DNA of 33,114 bases from Anaerolineae bacterium (GTDB taxonomy: Bacteria; Chloroflexota; Anaerolineae; Aggregatilineales; Aggregatilineaceae). Within the stretch, counting starts at the first letter, position 1, and each line of letters begins with the position of its first letter. Under the pieces are notes generated by a model, which was not told the origin of the DNA, ran no database searches, and worked only from the letters and a program-made list of their open reading frames with translations. This document shows positions 6,456 to 15,760 of this stretch, one piece after another. A program made the translations under genes and the position numbers. Where the stretch lies: positions 1 through 33,114 of the forward strand of contig JAHDWP010000035.1 of assembly GCA_023382715.1 (NCBI GenBank). The letters run 5' to 3'.

Positions 6456-9400
6456 GTGTGGGCGGCTGCTGTGCCGGGTGGCCAGCCTAGCACGCAATGG
6501 TCGGTTGGACGCGAGCGATCGGCCCTTTTGGGGGGCAACGTGCTTCGGCGATTGATCGAGGGGCTGGTAGACCGCGTGACTCGAAGCCCGCGCAAGCGCG
6601 TCGGGCACGATCCGCTTGCCCTGCTGACCGCCATCCCCGATCAGGTCTTCCTGCTGGACCATACGGGCGTGTTCCTCGATTATAAAGCGGGCACGAGAGA
6701 TCTCTACGCCCCGCCGGAACAGTTTCTGGGCCGCTCCATCACCGAAGTCATCCCGCAGCTTGAGCAGCAGGTGCTCACCCAGATCGAGCGCGCGCTCGCC
6801 ACCCACAGCGTGCAGACCATGCACTACCAGTTGCCCGTCGGCGGTGAATTGCGCGACTTTGAGGCGCGGCTGTGCCCTGCTGACCGGGATTCAGTGGTGG
6901 TCATCGTGCGCGACATGACCGACCTGTTGCAGGCTCAGCACGCCCTGAGCGAGAGCCAGCGCCGCCTGGAAATGGCGCTGCATACGGGCGGGTACGCCTT
7001 CTGGGAATGGCACGTGCCGACCGGCGAGACCATCCGCGATCCGCAGTGGGCGCAGATGCTAGGCTATCAGCCGGAGGAAGTTGCGCCACACACCAGCGCC
7101 TGGGAGGCGCTGCTGCACCCGGAGGACGCGCCGGGCGCCATCGCCGCGTTCGACGCCCTGGCGAGCGGGCAGATCCCCTACGTGGAGTGTGAATACCGCC
7201 TGCGCGCCAAATCGGGTAGCTACCTGTGGTTTTATGATTATGGCGTGGTGACCGAAAGGGACAGCGCCGGGCGGGCGCTGCGCGTCATCGGCATGCACCG
7301 TGATGTCACCGAGCGCAGACATGCCCAGGAGGTCGAGCGCGAGCAGGCCGCCCTGGTAGACGCCCTGCGCGACACGTCCGCAGTGATCAGCTCCACGCTC
7401 GACCTCAACGAAGTGCTCGACCGTACCCTGGCCAACATCGCGCGCGTGGTGCCCCACGACGTGTCGAGCATCATGCTGCTGCAGGGCGAGCTTGCTTCGG
7501 CGACGCGCTACCAGGGCTACGCTGAGCACGGGCTGCAACACGTGCTGGACCTGATGCAGCATATACGGGTGGATGATTTCCCCAGCCTGCGCCGGATGCG
7601 CGAGACGGGCCAGCCGGTGCTCATCGGCGACATCCGCCAGTCCCCGGACTGGGTGAACCCGGTGGACGTGCTTGTGATGCGCTCGTATCTGGGCGTGCCA
7701 ATTCTGTGGGAAGGGGAAACTCTCGGCTTCATCCATCTGCAAAGCGTCACGCCAGATTTCTTCACACCGGCCCACGCAGATCGCCTGCAGGCTTTCGCCG
7801 GGCAGGTGGCCTTCGCCCTGCACAACGCGCAGGCCTATGACACGATCCAGCACCAGGTGACCGAGCTGGAAACGCTGCGCCAGGCCACGCTGGAGCTGAC
7901 CGCGCAGCTTGACCTGGACGTGGTGCTGCTGGAGCTGATGCGCAGCGTGATGCGCCTGCTGGACGTGGACGGGGGCGGCCTGTATCTGTATCGGCCCGAC
8001 CGCGACGTGATCGAGCGCGTGGTCAACGTTGGCTCGGCCCAGATCCCGGCCGGCTCGGTGCTGAAGCGTGGGGAAGGGCTGTCCGGGCAGGTGTGGGCGC
8101 AGAACGCGCCGATGGTCGTTGCCAATTACCGGGACTGGCCGGGCCGCGCGGGCATTCTGGAGCCGCACGTCAGCGGCTCGATCAGCGTGCTGGGCGTGCC
8201 CATCTGCTGGGGCGAGCAGTTCCTGGGAGTGCTCAACGCGCGCGCCGACCGGCCCGATCGCGATTTCTCCGACCACGATGTGCAGTTGGCCACCCTCCTG
8301 GCCAGCCAGGCGGCCATCGCCATCCACAATGCGCGGCTCTACGAGACGGTGCAGCGCCACATGGCCGAACTGGAGGCTCTGCATCGCGTCAGCCTGGACA
8401 TCACAGTTCAGCTTGACCTCACCAGGCTGCTGGAGACTCTGGCGGCCAATGCGCTGCAGATTCTGGAAGCGGCATCGGGCGGCATCTACCTGTACCGGCC
8501 CGAACACGATGACCTGGAATGGGTCGTGGCGGTGGGGCCAGGCGTGGCCCCGGTGGGGTCGCGGCTCAAGCGCGGCGAAGGGCTGGCCGGCCGGGTGATG
8601 GAGCGCGGCACGACGATGATCCACAACGACTACTCTCACTGGGAGGGTCGCGCCAGCGCCTACAGCCACTTTGAGTGGCAGTGCATCATCAGCGTGCCGA
8701 TCAGTTGGCAGGGGCAGTTGCTCGGCGTGTTCAACGCGGTTGGTGACTCGCGCCGGCAGTCCTTCACGCAGCATGATGCTCAGCTTCTCGACCGGTTTGC
8801 CAGCCAGGCGGCCATCGCCATCAAGAACGCCCGGTTATTCGCCGCCGAGCGCGCGCAGCGCGCGCTGTCGGACGCACTGCGCGATACGGCGGCGGCTATC
8901 AACAGCACGCTCGATCTCGACCGCGTGCTCGATCATATCCTGACGGCCATTGCCGGGGTCATTCCCCACGATGCGGCCAACATCATGCTGGCCGAGGATC
9001 AGAATGTTCGCATTGCCGACGCGCGAGGCTACGCCGCCCATGGCTACGAGGCGTGGACGCACGCCTATGAGTTCGTGCTCGATCAGCGGGTGCTGACCTA
9101 TGAGCTGCTGCGGTCGGGGCAGGCGTACCTGGTGGAGGACACAGCCGCCGATGAGCGCTGGTTCCATATGCCCCAGACGGCATGGATTCGCTCGCACATA
9201 GCTGCCCCGATCCGCATTGAGGGCGAGACCATCGGCGCCCTGAACCTGGACAGCGCGCAGCGTGCGGCCTTCAGCGCAGAGCAGCTCCAGACGCTGATGG
9301 CGTTCGCCGACCAGGCAGCGCTGGCGATTCGCAACGCGCGGCTCTATGCCGAAGTGCGCCGCTACACCGAGGAACTGGAGCAGCGCGTCAGCGAGCGCAC

Positions 9401-11075
9401 GGCGGACCTGAGCGTGCGCAATGCCGTTGCCGAGACACTGAGCAGCTCGCTGGATGTAGATGAGATGCTCAATGGCGTCCTGCGCATTGCCGTGCAGCGC
9501 CTGGGCGTGCTGGGGGGCGGTCTCTATCTGCTGGCGGACGATCAGTCCTCTCTGGCCCTGGTCGCTCACTATGGCGTGCCGGTTGAGACGCTCAACCTGA
9601 TCACCGGCATTCCGCAGAACGACAGCAACGGGCTGCTGGTGGGTCCCCTTCCCGCCCCTGATCTGGTAGAACTCACCGACCGGTCGGGCATCTCGTCGGT
9701 GCTCAATGTCCCCATCTGGCGGCAGGAGCAGATGCAGGGGGTGATCGCACTGGTCAACAACGAGCCGCGCCCCTGGACGAGCGAAGAAGTGCGGATGCTC
9801 GATGCCATTGGGCGGCAGATCGGGGTGGCCCTGGCCAACGCGCGACTCTACGCCGAGGCCGTGCGCGACGAGGCGCGCGTGCACACCATTCTGCAGAGCG
9901 TCGCCGATGGGCTGCTCGTCTTTGACCCCGCCGACCACCTGACGCTGATCAACCCGGCGGCGGAGGCGCTGTTCGCCTTTTATCCACAGGAATGGGGCGG
10001 GCCAGCCCAGGCGGCCACGCTGCTGTGGGGCTGGCTGCGCGAACGCCAGGCTGCGCCTGGCAACGTGGAGTTCGCGCTCCCGACCGGGCTTTCTGGCGAG
10101 GCGCTGAAGCGGCTGGTTGAGGACCAGTGCGCAGCCGAGGATTGCCCCGCCAAGGTGGGCAATTCCGCGGCCAGGCTGTGCTGGTTGTGGGAGAGCGATA
10201 GCGAAGGGCGGCTGCGAGGCTGCCCGGTAGACGATCATCTGCGGCGCCGGGCTATTCAGGCGCAGAGCGCCGAGGTGCGCGATGCCGAGGAGCAGGTGCA
10301 GGGCACGGTGATCGTGCTGCACGACGTGACCTATTTTCGCGAATTGGACGACCTGAAGGGGCGCTTCGTCTCGACCGTGTCGCACGAGCTGCGCACGCCG
10401 CTGTCCACTGTGCTGCTGCAGGTCAGCACGCTGCTCAGGTACTACGACCGCCTGTCGGAGGAGGAGCGGCGCAGCATGGTGGCGGGCGTGCAGCAGCAAA
10501 CCTATGTGCTGCGCGAGCTGGTGGAGGACATCCTGGAGCTGTCGCGATTCGATGCCAGGCGCGCCACCCTCCAGCGCCAGTGGTTTGACCTGGCCGTGCA
10601 GTGCCGCAGTGTGATCGAGTCGCTGATGCTGATCACCCGTGAGAAGGACATCACCGTGCAGGTGGAAGGATGCGACAGCCCGTGCTACATTCAGGGCGAC
10701 ATCAGTCAGCTTGCGCGCGCCCTTCGCAACCTGGCGACCAACGCGGTGAAGTACACACCTCCGGGTGGGCGTGTGACAGTGCGCCTGGAGCGCGCCGAAG
10801 GGGGCGTCCGCCTGATAGTGAGCGATACCGGTATCGGCATTGCGCCCGAAGCGCAGAAGCATATCTTCGACCGCTTCTACCGCACCGACCAGGCGATGGA
10901 AATGGCCGTGGGGACGGGGTTGGGCCTGTCAATCACCAAAGAGATCGTGGATTTGCACGGCGGGCGCATTGAGCTGCAGAGCGCGCCCGGCCAGGGCAGC
11001 ACGTTCACGGTCTGGCTGCCGGCCCCGTTCGATGTGCCGGACGGGGAGGCGGATGAGCCTGTGCCAAACGCCTGA
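6456..11075 (+). CDS. Large cytosolic multi-PAS/multi-GAF sensor histidine kinase
   Basis: This 1539-residue kinase has no membrane helix, so it senses something in the cytoplasm. Approximate domains: PAS 55-160; PAS/PAC 169-289 (ends GMHRDVTERR); five GAF domains at 299-464, 469-629, 634-794, 799-962 and 982-1132; a third PAS 1142-1292 with an inserted Cys-containing segment (CAAEDCPAK); HisKA 1295-1365; HATPase 1402-1525. The phospho-acceptor is His1310 in SHELRTP. The ATP-binding N box has Asn1429 and the G1 box starts at Asp1457 (DTGIGI), with GTGLGLSI after it. The GAFs are clearly internal duplicates. No response regulator is adjacent, so it is an orphan. The start is uncertain: GTG 6456 follows a TATGAT -10-like box, while in-frame GTG 6540 has GGGGGG 5 nt upstream. 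Ligands are unknown. Confidence 0.9.
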   Translation: MWAAAVPGGQPSTQWSVGRERSALLGGNVLRRLIEGLVDRVTRSPRKRVGHDPLALLTAIPDQVFLLDHTGVFLDYKAGTRDLYAPPEQFLGRSITEVIPQLEQQVLTQIERALATHSVQTMHYQLPVGGELRDFEARLCPADRDSVVVIVRDMTDLLQAQHALSESQRRLEMALHTGGYAFWEWHVPTGETIRDPQWAQMLGYQPEEVAPHTSAWEALLHPEDAPGAIAAFDALASGQIPYVECEYRLRAKSGSYLWFYDYGVVTERDSAGRALRVIGMHRDVTERRHAQEVEREQAALVDALRDTSAVISSTLDLNEVLDRTLANIARVVPHDVSSIMLLQGELASATRYQGYAEHGLQHVLDLMQHIRVDDFPSLRRMRETGQPVLIGDIRQSPDWVNPVDVLVMRSYLGVPILWEGETLGFIHLQSVTPDFFTPAHADRLQAFAGQVAFALHNAQAYDTIQHQVTELETLRQATLELTAQLDLDVVLLELMRSVMRLLDVDGGGLYLYRPDRDVIERVVNVGSAQIPAGSVLKRGEGLSGQVWAQNAPMVVANYRDWPGRAGILEPHVSGSISVLGVPICWGEQFLGVLNARADRPDRDFSDHDVQLATLLASQAAIAIHNARLYETVQRHMAELEALHRVSLDITVQLDLTRLLETLAANALQILEAASGGIYLYRPEHDDLEWVVAVGPGVAPVGSRLKRGEGLAGRVMERGTTMIHNDYSHWEGRASAYSHFEWQCIISVPISWQGQLLGVFNAVGDSRRQSFTQHDAQLLDRFASQAAIAIKNARLFAAERAQRALSDALRDTAAAINSTLDLDRVLDHILTAIAGVIPHDAANIMLAEDQNVRIADARGYAAHGYEAWTHAYEFVLDQRVLTYELLRSGQAYLVEDTAADERWFHMPQTAWIRSHIAAPIRIEGETIGALNLDSAQRAAFSAEQLQTLMAFADQAALAIRNARLYAEVRRYTEELEQRVSERTADLSVRNAVAETLSSSLDVDEMLNGVLRIAVQRLGVLGGGLYLLADDQSSLALVAHYGVPVETLNLITGIPQNDSNGLLVGPLPAPDLVELTDRSGISSVLNVPIWRQEQMQGVIALVNNEPRPWTSEEVRMLDAIGRQIGVALANARLYAEAVRDEARVHTILQSVADGLLVFDPADHLTLINPAAEALFAFYPQEWGGPAQAATLLWGWLRERQAAPGNVEFALPTGLSGEALKRLVEDQCAAEDCPAKVGNSAARLCWLWESDSEGRLRGCPVDDHLRRRAIQAQSAEVRDAEEQVQGTVIVLHDVTYFRELDDLKGRFVSTVSHELRTPLSTVLLQVSTLLRYYDRLSEEERRSMVAGVQQQTYVLRELVEDILELSRFDARRATLQRQWFDLAVQCRSVIESLMLITREKDITVQVEGCDSPCYIQGDISQLARALRNLATNAVKYTPPGGRVTVRLERAEGGVRLIVSDTGIGIAPEAQKHIFDRFYRTDQAMEMAVGTGLGLSITKEIVDLHGGRIELQSAPGQGSTFTVWLPAPFDVPDGEADEPVPNA

Positions 11076-11115
11076 TGGCCTTGCCTGTTCTCCCCCACTT
11101 CCTCGCCTATGACAG

Positions 11116-11144
11116 TTGACGAATCTGCTCCCCTATGCTACACT
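11116..11144 (+). promoter_or_regulatory. Promoter of the infC-rpmI-rplT operon
   Basis: TTGACG (11116-11121), a 17-nt spacer and TACACT (11139-11144) make a strong sigma70-type promoter. The transcript would start near 11151, leaving a leader of about 45 nt before infC. Confidence 0.75.
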
Positions 11145-11194
11145 GCTCTGCCACAGTTCACCGTCCTCATCCACAGGTGGAAACTCGAAAGGAT

Positions 11195-11725
11195 ATGGCC
11201 ATCAGCGCAGGAGACTATCGGATCAACGAGCGTATTCGCGCGCGAGAAGTCCGTCTGATCACAGACGGCAACGAGAACCTCGGCGTGGTGTCTGTGCAGC
11301 GGGCGCTGGAATTAGCGGCGGAGCGTGGGCTGGACCTCGTGGAAGTGGCACCCACCGCCGATCCGCCCGTCTGCAAGATCATGGATTTCGGCAAGTTTCA
11401 GTATGAACGCGCCAAGAAAGAACGCGAGGCGCGCAAACAGCAGAAACAGATCGAAGTCAAGGAAATCCGGCTGCGCCCCAAGACGGACGACCATCACCGC
11501 CAGTTCAAGGTGCGCGACGCACGGCGCTGGCTGGCCGAGGGCATGAAGGTCAAGGTGCGTATTCGCTTCCGGGGGCGCGAGATCACCTACCCGGAGATTG
11601 CGCGCGAGATGCTGGACGAGGTGGCCCAGGACCTGAAAGACATCGCCGTGGTCGAGCAAGAGCCGAATATGGAAGGGCGCACAATGCTGATGGTGCTCGC
11701 CCCGGCGACCGACAAGAAGAAGTGA
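11195..11725 (+). CDS. infC: Translation initiation factor IF-3
   Basis: This 176-residue protein binds the 30S subunit, checks the start codon and prevents early 50S joining. The N-domain begins with YRINERIRAREVRLI and contains DLVEVAPTADPPVCKIMDFG, both hallmarks of IF-3. A lysine-rich linker (KKEREARKQQKQIEVKEIRL) and the C-domain with KVRIRFRGRE follow. The start matters. ATG 11195 is conventional, but GAAAGGA (11187-11193) ends only 1 nt before it. The in-frame ATC at 11201 lies 7 nt from that SD. infC genes of other bacteria use AUU or AUC starts for self-regulation, so AUC 11201 is a real alternative. It heads the classical infC-rpmI-rplT cluster. Confidence 0.95.
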   Translation: MAISAGDYRINERIRAREVRLITDGNENLGVVSVQRALELAAERGLDLVEVAPTADPPVCKIMDFGKFQYERAKKEREARKQQKQIEVKEIRLRPKTDDHHRQFKVRDARRWLAEGMKVKVRIRFRGREITYPEIAREMLDEVAQDLKDIAVVEQEPNMEGRTMLMVLAPATDKKK

Positions 11726-11831
11726 TGAGGATCGCCTGCGTGTGACGGTGGCTTGATCCCGCTGCTATCACGCTGCTAGCTGCGCGCCGCACCTGTGTGC
11801 GGTGCCAGCCTGTTTATAGGGAGTTCTGGTC

Positions 11832-12080
11832 GTGGCAAAGACGAAGCAGAAGAAGTACAAAATCAAGACCTACAAGGCCGCTGCCAAGCGTTTCAAGGTC
11901 ACCGCGACGGGCAAGGTCATGCGCACCAAGGGTGGCAAAAGCCACCTGCGCCGCCGCAAATCGGCGCGCACCAAGCGCGCCCTGGCCCGTATGCACGAAG
12001 TGGTCACCGGCGCCGACGCCAAGCGCGTCAAGCGGCTGGCCCCCTACCTGAGCAAATACAAGCAGAATCCGCCGGCCTAG
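11832..12080 (+). CDS. rpmI: 50S ribosomal protein L35
   Basis: This small basic protein of the large ribosomal subunit has 82 residues, against about 65 in most bacteria. The family core is clear: KAAAKRFKVTATGKVMR, then KSHLRRRKSARTKR, and ADAKRVKRLAPYL near the end. The extra length is a Lys-rich N-terminus (MAKTKQKKYKI) and a short tail. Translation starts at GTG 11832, with AGGGAG about 8 nt upstream. It lies between infC and rplT in the conserved order. Expression of such operons is usually autoregulated by L20; I did not identify an L20-binding RNA structure here. Confidence 0.93.
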   Translation: MAKTKQKKYKIKTYKAAAKRFKVTATGKVMRTKGGKSHLRRRKSARTKRALARMHEVVTGADAKRVKRLAPYLSKYKQNPPA

Positions 12081-12134
12081 CGCCCGCCTTCCCAGACGGG
12101 CCGGGTCGGGACCTGACAGCAAGGAGCATTCATC

Positions 12135-12485
12135 ATGACTCGTGTGAAGGGCGGTTTTGTCACGCGCCGCCGCCATAAGAAAATCCTGAAGATGACCAAG
12201 GGGCAGTGGGGCACCAAGCACCGCCTCTTCCGCCGCGCCAACGAGGCGATGATGAAGAGCGAGTGGTACGCCTACCGCGACCGCCGCAACCGTCGCCGCG
12301 ACCTGCGCCGCCTGTGGATCGCGCGCATTAACGCGGCGGCCCGCCTCAATGGGCTGTCCTACAGCCGCCTGATGCACGGCCTTAAGCTGGCCAATGTCGA
12401 GCTGGATCGCAAGAGTCTGGCCGATCTCGCCGTGCGCGACGGCAGCACGTTCGCTTCCCTGGTTGAGCTGGCCAAAGGGGCCTAG
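12135..12485 (+). CDS. rplT: 50S ribosomal protein L20
   Basis: This is a standard-length (116 aa) primary rRNA-binding protein needed early in 50S assembly. The N-terminal extension is strongly basic ([19 protein letters not shown]), followed by [20 protein letters not shown] and the [17 protein letters not shown] core, all typical of L20. AAGGAG lies about 10 nt before the ATG. It is the last gene of the operon, and an intrinsic terminator begins 26 nt after its stop codon. Confidence 0.96.
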   Translation: MTRVKGGFVTRRRHKKILKMTKGQWGTKHRLFRRANEAMMKSEWYAYRDRRNRRRDLRRLWIARINAAARLNGLSYSRLMHGLKLANVELDRKSLADLAVRDGSTFASLVELAKGA

Positions 12486-12511
12486 CTCGCCAGTCGGCGT
12501 CCGCCTTGAGC

Positions 12512-12550
12512 AAAACCGGCGGCTCCACCGAGCCGAGACGCCGGTTTTTT
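12512..12550 (+). terminator. Intrinsic terminator of the infC operon
   Basis: AAAACCGGCG (12512-12521) pairs with CGCCGGTTTT (12539-12548), with a possible inner GGCTC/GAGCC stem, and runs into six T residues (12545-12550). This is a canonical Rho-independent terminator. Confidence 0.9.
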
Positions 12551-12599
12551 GTATTATGAGGCCGGGGGCAGAGTGCCCGCCGCCCGCCGGAGTTGGGCT

Positions 12600-13385
12600 A
12601 TGTCGCTGATCAGCAGCCCCAGCAATGAGCGCGTTAAACGGGTGCGCCTACTCCAGCGCCAGGCGCGCGCCCGCCACAAAGAGCGCCGGCTCGTCCTGGA
12701 AGGCGTGCGCCTGATCCGTGACGCCGTGGGGGCGGGCGTGTCGCCGGAGTACGTGCTGCACGCGCCCGAACTCGACGCGCCCGCCCAGGAACTGCTGACG
12801 GCGCTGCGCGAAGTGGGCGCCCTCTGCCTGGCGGTGAGCGAGCCGCTGCTGCGCGACCTGACCGAGACCGAGACCTCGCAGGGGGTGTTGGGCGTATTCC
12901 CCTGGCCCGCGCTGCCGGTGCCCGCCGCGCCCACTCTGGTGTTCGTCGCCGATGGCTGGCGCGATCCCGGCAACCTGGGCACGGCCATCCGTGCAGCGGC
13001 GGCGGCTGGCACGGACGCCGTCGCCCTGACGCCGGGCACAGTGGACCCCTTCAACAGCAAAGCCCTGCGCGCGGGCATGGGCGGCCATTTCCGCGTGCCG
13101 CTGCTCTGGCACCGCTGGGATGCGCTGCCGGCGGCCTTCCCCGGCCTGCGCATTGTTGTCGCGGACGCGGCGGGTGAGGTGAGCTACGACCAGGTGGACT
13201 GGACGCAGCCCGCGCTGATCGTCGTCGGCGGCGAGGCGCACGGCCCGCGCGACTCCGCCCGCGACCTGCCCCACCTCTCCGTCTCCATCCCGATGGCGCG
13301 CGGCGCGGAGTCGCTCAACGCCGCGGTCGCCGCCAGCGTGCTGCTCTTCGAGGTGGCGCGCCAGCGGCGGGCGACGGTGAGGTAA
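12600..13385 (+). CDS. TrmH/SpoU-family RNA 2'-O-methyltransferase
   Basis: This 261-residue SPOUT enzyme should transfer methyl from SAM to a ribose 2'-OH in rRNA or tRNA. The N-terminal part (ISSPSNERVKRVRLLQRQ) is the small substrate-binding domain. The catalytic domain shows the three SpoU motifs: GWRDPGNLGTAIRAA (motif 1), VVGGEAHGP (motif 2) and IPMARGAESLNAAVAAS (motif 3, forming the trefoil knot). The ATG at 12600 is preferred because GGAG lies about 9 nt upstream and the fold starts here; an ATG-less extension back to 12549 has no support. Related methyltransferases often sit next to infC-rplT in other bacteria (for example ysgA in Bacillus), which suggests 23S rRNA as the target. 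Confidence 0.88.
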   Translation: MSLISSPSNERVKRVRLLQRQARARHKERRLVLEGVRLIRDAVGAGVSPEYVLHAPELDAPAQELLTALREVGALCLAVSEPLLRDLTETETSQGVLGVFPWPALPVPAAPTLVFVADGWRDPGNLGTAIRAAAAAGTDAVALTPGTVDPFNSKALRAGMGGHFRVPLLWHRWDALPAAFPGLRIVVADAAGEVSYDQVDWTQPALIVVGGEAHGPRDSARDLPHLSVSIPMARGAESLNAAVAASVLLFEVARQRRATVR

Positions 13386-13473
13386 AGGGACGCGCGCCAG
13401 GCCAGGCGCGTGCAGCGGCCCCGGACTTCTGTATACTTAGGTGCAAACGCGCCCAGCCGCTACAGGGGGACTC

Positions 13474-14880
13474 ATGACCAGTCCAGTCACTCCAGAGGAG
13501 CTTGTTGAGGCATACCGGCTGCTCAAAGCCGGTCAGCGCCAGCAGGCGGGGGCGATCCTCAAGCCGTACCTGGCCGGGCACCAGGATGATGTTCGCGCGT
13601 GGTGGCTGATGGCCCACGCTGTCAGCAACCGGGACGTGGCACGGCAATGCCTGGAACAGGTGCTCAAGATTGACCCCACCCACGAGCGGGCGCGCGCCCG
13701 TCTCGCGGAGCTTGCGCCCGCCGCCAAGCCCGCCGGACCGCCGGACGATGAGCCGGACGATTCCTTCTTCGTCATCCCCGCCGGGGGTATCCCGCCCAAC
13801 TCGGCGCACCAGGAACAGCCCACGACGCTCCCCCGCCGGCTCGATGCGTCCGCTCTGCCACCGGACGAGAACATCGCGCCCCTCTTCGAGGAGTTCGCGG
13901 CGCAGACCTCGCCGGGCCTTGACCCGTTCACCGGCGAGCCGGTAGACAGCCCCTTCGCGGGTCTTGCGGGCGCGAGCGCGCGCGCGTTGGTGCCCGCCGA
14001 GCAGCCCGCCGCTGGCGCGGAGGCCGCGCGCGCCTTCGACCCGGCGGCTCATGCCCGGCTGGGCGCGCACGGCTCCGGCGATGCCCAGCCGCCCGGCACG
14101 GGCAGCCAGCCGGAATGGGGGCCGGGCCTGGCTTTTGTGGTGGAAGGGCAGCCGGCGCCCGCAGCGCCCGCCGTCAGCGCGGCGGAGAAGAGCGCGGTCA
14201 CGCGGATCATGGTCTTCGGCCTGGGGGGGTTCCTGCTATTCCTGCTGGTGATGGTGCTGGTGATGGTCGCCGACGATCAGGGCTGGCTGAACCTGTCAGG
14301 CGAGTCGGGGATCGCCATCACAACGCTGGACGGTGAGTTGTTCACGGTGAGCTATCCGGCGGGGTGGAGCGCGCGCTGCGAGCGCGAGGCGCTCGGTTAT
14401 CCTGTCTGCGGCGTGGCCAACCACGAGTTCTACAACGAGGTGGACTTCTTCGCCGGGAAGGAGATCGATCTGGGCGCGCTCATCGCCGAAGGGATGCGCC
14501 AGTCACTGGCCGGCGAGGGCCTGCCCGACGAGCGGATGTCTATCATCATCATGGACGTGCCGCGCACCTCGCCGGCCTACGACAACGGAAGCTGGGCCAA
14601 GACCAAGTATGAGTGGCACCAGCGAGGTTTCAGCGCCAACGCCGATGCTGAAGTGACCTACGAGCAGCGCAGCATTGAGGTAGACGGAAACGCAGCCTAC
14701 TACTACATCTTCACCAGCGCCGGCCCGATGTATGAGGCGGCGTGGGATGTTTACGTGGAGCACGGCGGCGTCGTCTTGTGGCTGCGCGTAGACTATGCCG
14801 CGCCGCGCCAATCGTCCACCCCGCAGGAGATTGTAGACCTCATGATCAAGTCGATCCGCTTCACGCCGGAGGATGCGTAG
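13474..14880 (+). CDS. TPR-containing single-span membrane protein
   Basis: This 468-residue protein is of unknown function. Residues 1-80 are helical TPR-like repeats (EAYRLLKAGQRQQAG, VARQCLEQVLKIDPTHERA). An Ala/Pro/Asp-rich disordered linker follows to about 235, then one membrane helix at 245-268 (IMVFGLGGFLLFLLVMV). The C-terminal 200 residues (FTVSYPAGWSARC and following) look like a PsbP-like beta fold of the kind found in surface-exposed Chloroflexota proteins. Without a signal peptide the topology should be TPR inside, C-domain outside. Start ATG 13474 has AGGGGGA 5 nt upstream, and a TATACT -10 box lies at 13432-13437. It converges on the BON-domain gene with a 10-nt gap. Confidence 0.75.
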   Translation: MTSPVTPEELVEAYRLLKAGQRQQAGAILKPYLAGHQDDVRAWWLMAHAVSNRDVARQCLEQVLKIDPTHERARARLAELAPAAKPAGPPDDEPDDSFFVIPAGGIPPNSAHQEQPTTLPRRLDASALPPDENIAPLFEEFAAQTSPGLDPFTGEPVDSPFAGLAGASARALVPAEQPAAGAEAARAFDPAAHARLGAHGSGDAQPPGTGSQPEWGPGLAFVVEGQPAPAAPAVSAAEKSAVTRIMVFGLGGFLLFLLVMVLVMVADDQGWLNLSGESGIAITTLDGELFTVSYPAGWSARCEREALGYPVCGVANHEFYNEVDFFAGKEIDLGALIAEGMRQSLAGEGLPDERMSIIIMDVPRTSPAYDNGSWAKTKYEWHQRGFSANADAEVTYEQRSIEVDGNAAYYYIFTSAGPMYEAAWDVYVEHGGVVLWLRVDYAAPRQSSTPQEIVDLMIKSIRFTPEDA

Positions 14881-14890
14881 GCGGATCGAA

Positions 14891-15661
14891 TCAGTGACCC
14901 TCTCGCTCGTTGGCCTGCGCAGCCTGGCAGGCCGGACAGCGCGCCGAGTCGGCGATGACGATGCCGGTCAGCACCTCGCGCACGCCTTCCACGCCCATTA
15001 ACGCGGCGAGACACTGCTCGCGCTCGGCTTCGTTGTGCGCGTAGCCGGTGACCAGCACAAAGCCGCCCGGCTCCACGATGACGGTCAGATGATCGGGGGG
15101 ACAACCGGCTTGCTTGAGCGCGTCGGCTATTGCGTTGTCGGAGATGGTGGCGGGCAGTCCCGCGTTGGACGAGGGCTGCTCACTCCCGTCCGGCGAGGCT
15201 GGGTACCAGGGATGGGCGTACTCTGGGGCAAGAGGATGCGCCCTGTGAGCGTTGGTGATTGGCGGATAGTACGGGCGGCCATGCTGCCAGGCGTGGAAAC
15301 GGCCCAGCAGGTTATCGAGATACGCCTGCCTGATCTCGGCGTCCCAGTAGGCGGCGGGCGTAGCATGACCCCGCTGCCAGTGCAACGCCTGCGGAGCGGC
15401 TGCCTGGCGGATAGCGCCCTGCTGATGCAGGATCACCGCCTGCAACGACACGGCGTTGCTGTCCACCTGGCGCATGATCACCCTGTTCAATTGGTCGCGC
15501 TCCAGGTTGGCAGCGTGCAGCATGGCGGTCAGCCCGCTGGATTCCAGGCACTCGTCGCAGTCGTCCAGCGCGTTTTGCAGCCGCGCGATCTTTCGATCGG
15601 AGCTGTGCATCTGCTCGCGCAGAAACTCAAGTTCTCGCTTCAGGTCGGTTTGTGTATCCAT
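14891..15661 (-). CDS. Coiled-coil protein with C-terminal BON-like domain and CxxC
   Basis: This 256-residue cytosolic protein has no signal peptide or membrane helix. Residues 1-60 form a likely coiled coil (LKRELEFLREQMHSSDRK) containing a CDEC pair. The middle is low in regular structure and rich in His, Tyr and Pro. Residues about 175-245 resemble a BON domain: a helix (AIADALKQAG), a strand with glycine (FVLVTGYAHN) and a final strand GVREVLTGIVI. A CPAC motif near the end could bind metal together with other Cys. BON domains usually bind membranes or small ligands; the role here is unknown. No clear SD precedes the ATG. A TACAAT box (15730-15735, minus) and a palindrome at 15761-15777 lie upstream. 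Confidence 0.65.
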   Translation of the reverse strand: MDTQTDLKRELEFLREQMHSSDRKIARLQNALDDCDECLESSGLTAMLHAANLERDQLNRVIMRQVDSNAVSLQAVILHQQGAIRQAAAPQALHWQRGHATPAAYWDAEIRQAYLDNLLGRFHAWQHGRPYYPPITNAHRAHPLAPEYAHPWYPASPDGSEQPSSNAGLPATISDNAIADALKQAGCPPDHLTVIVEPGGFVLVTGYAHNEAEREQCLAALMGVEGVREVLTGIVIADSARCPACQAAQANEREGH

Positions 15662-15760
15662 CAGATATCGTTGGCGCCGACCGATTCCGACGTGCCGCGC
15701 AACCAGGTGCGGCGCTCAACTCCACGCACATTGTAGCTCAGACCACGAGCGACGGATGTA

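Noticed and set aside
8835-10862. Long minus-strand frame of about 675 codons inside the kinase gene
   Set aside because: It is antisense to a well-conserved coding region, has His/Gln/Arg-rich composition typical of shadows in GC-rich DNA, and shows no domain.
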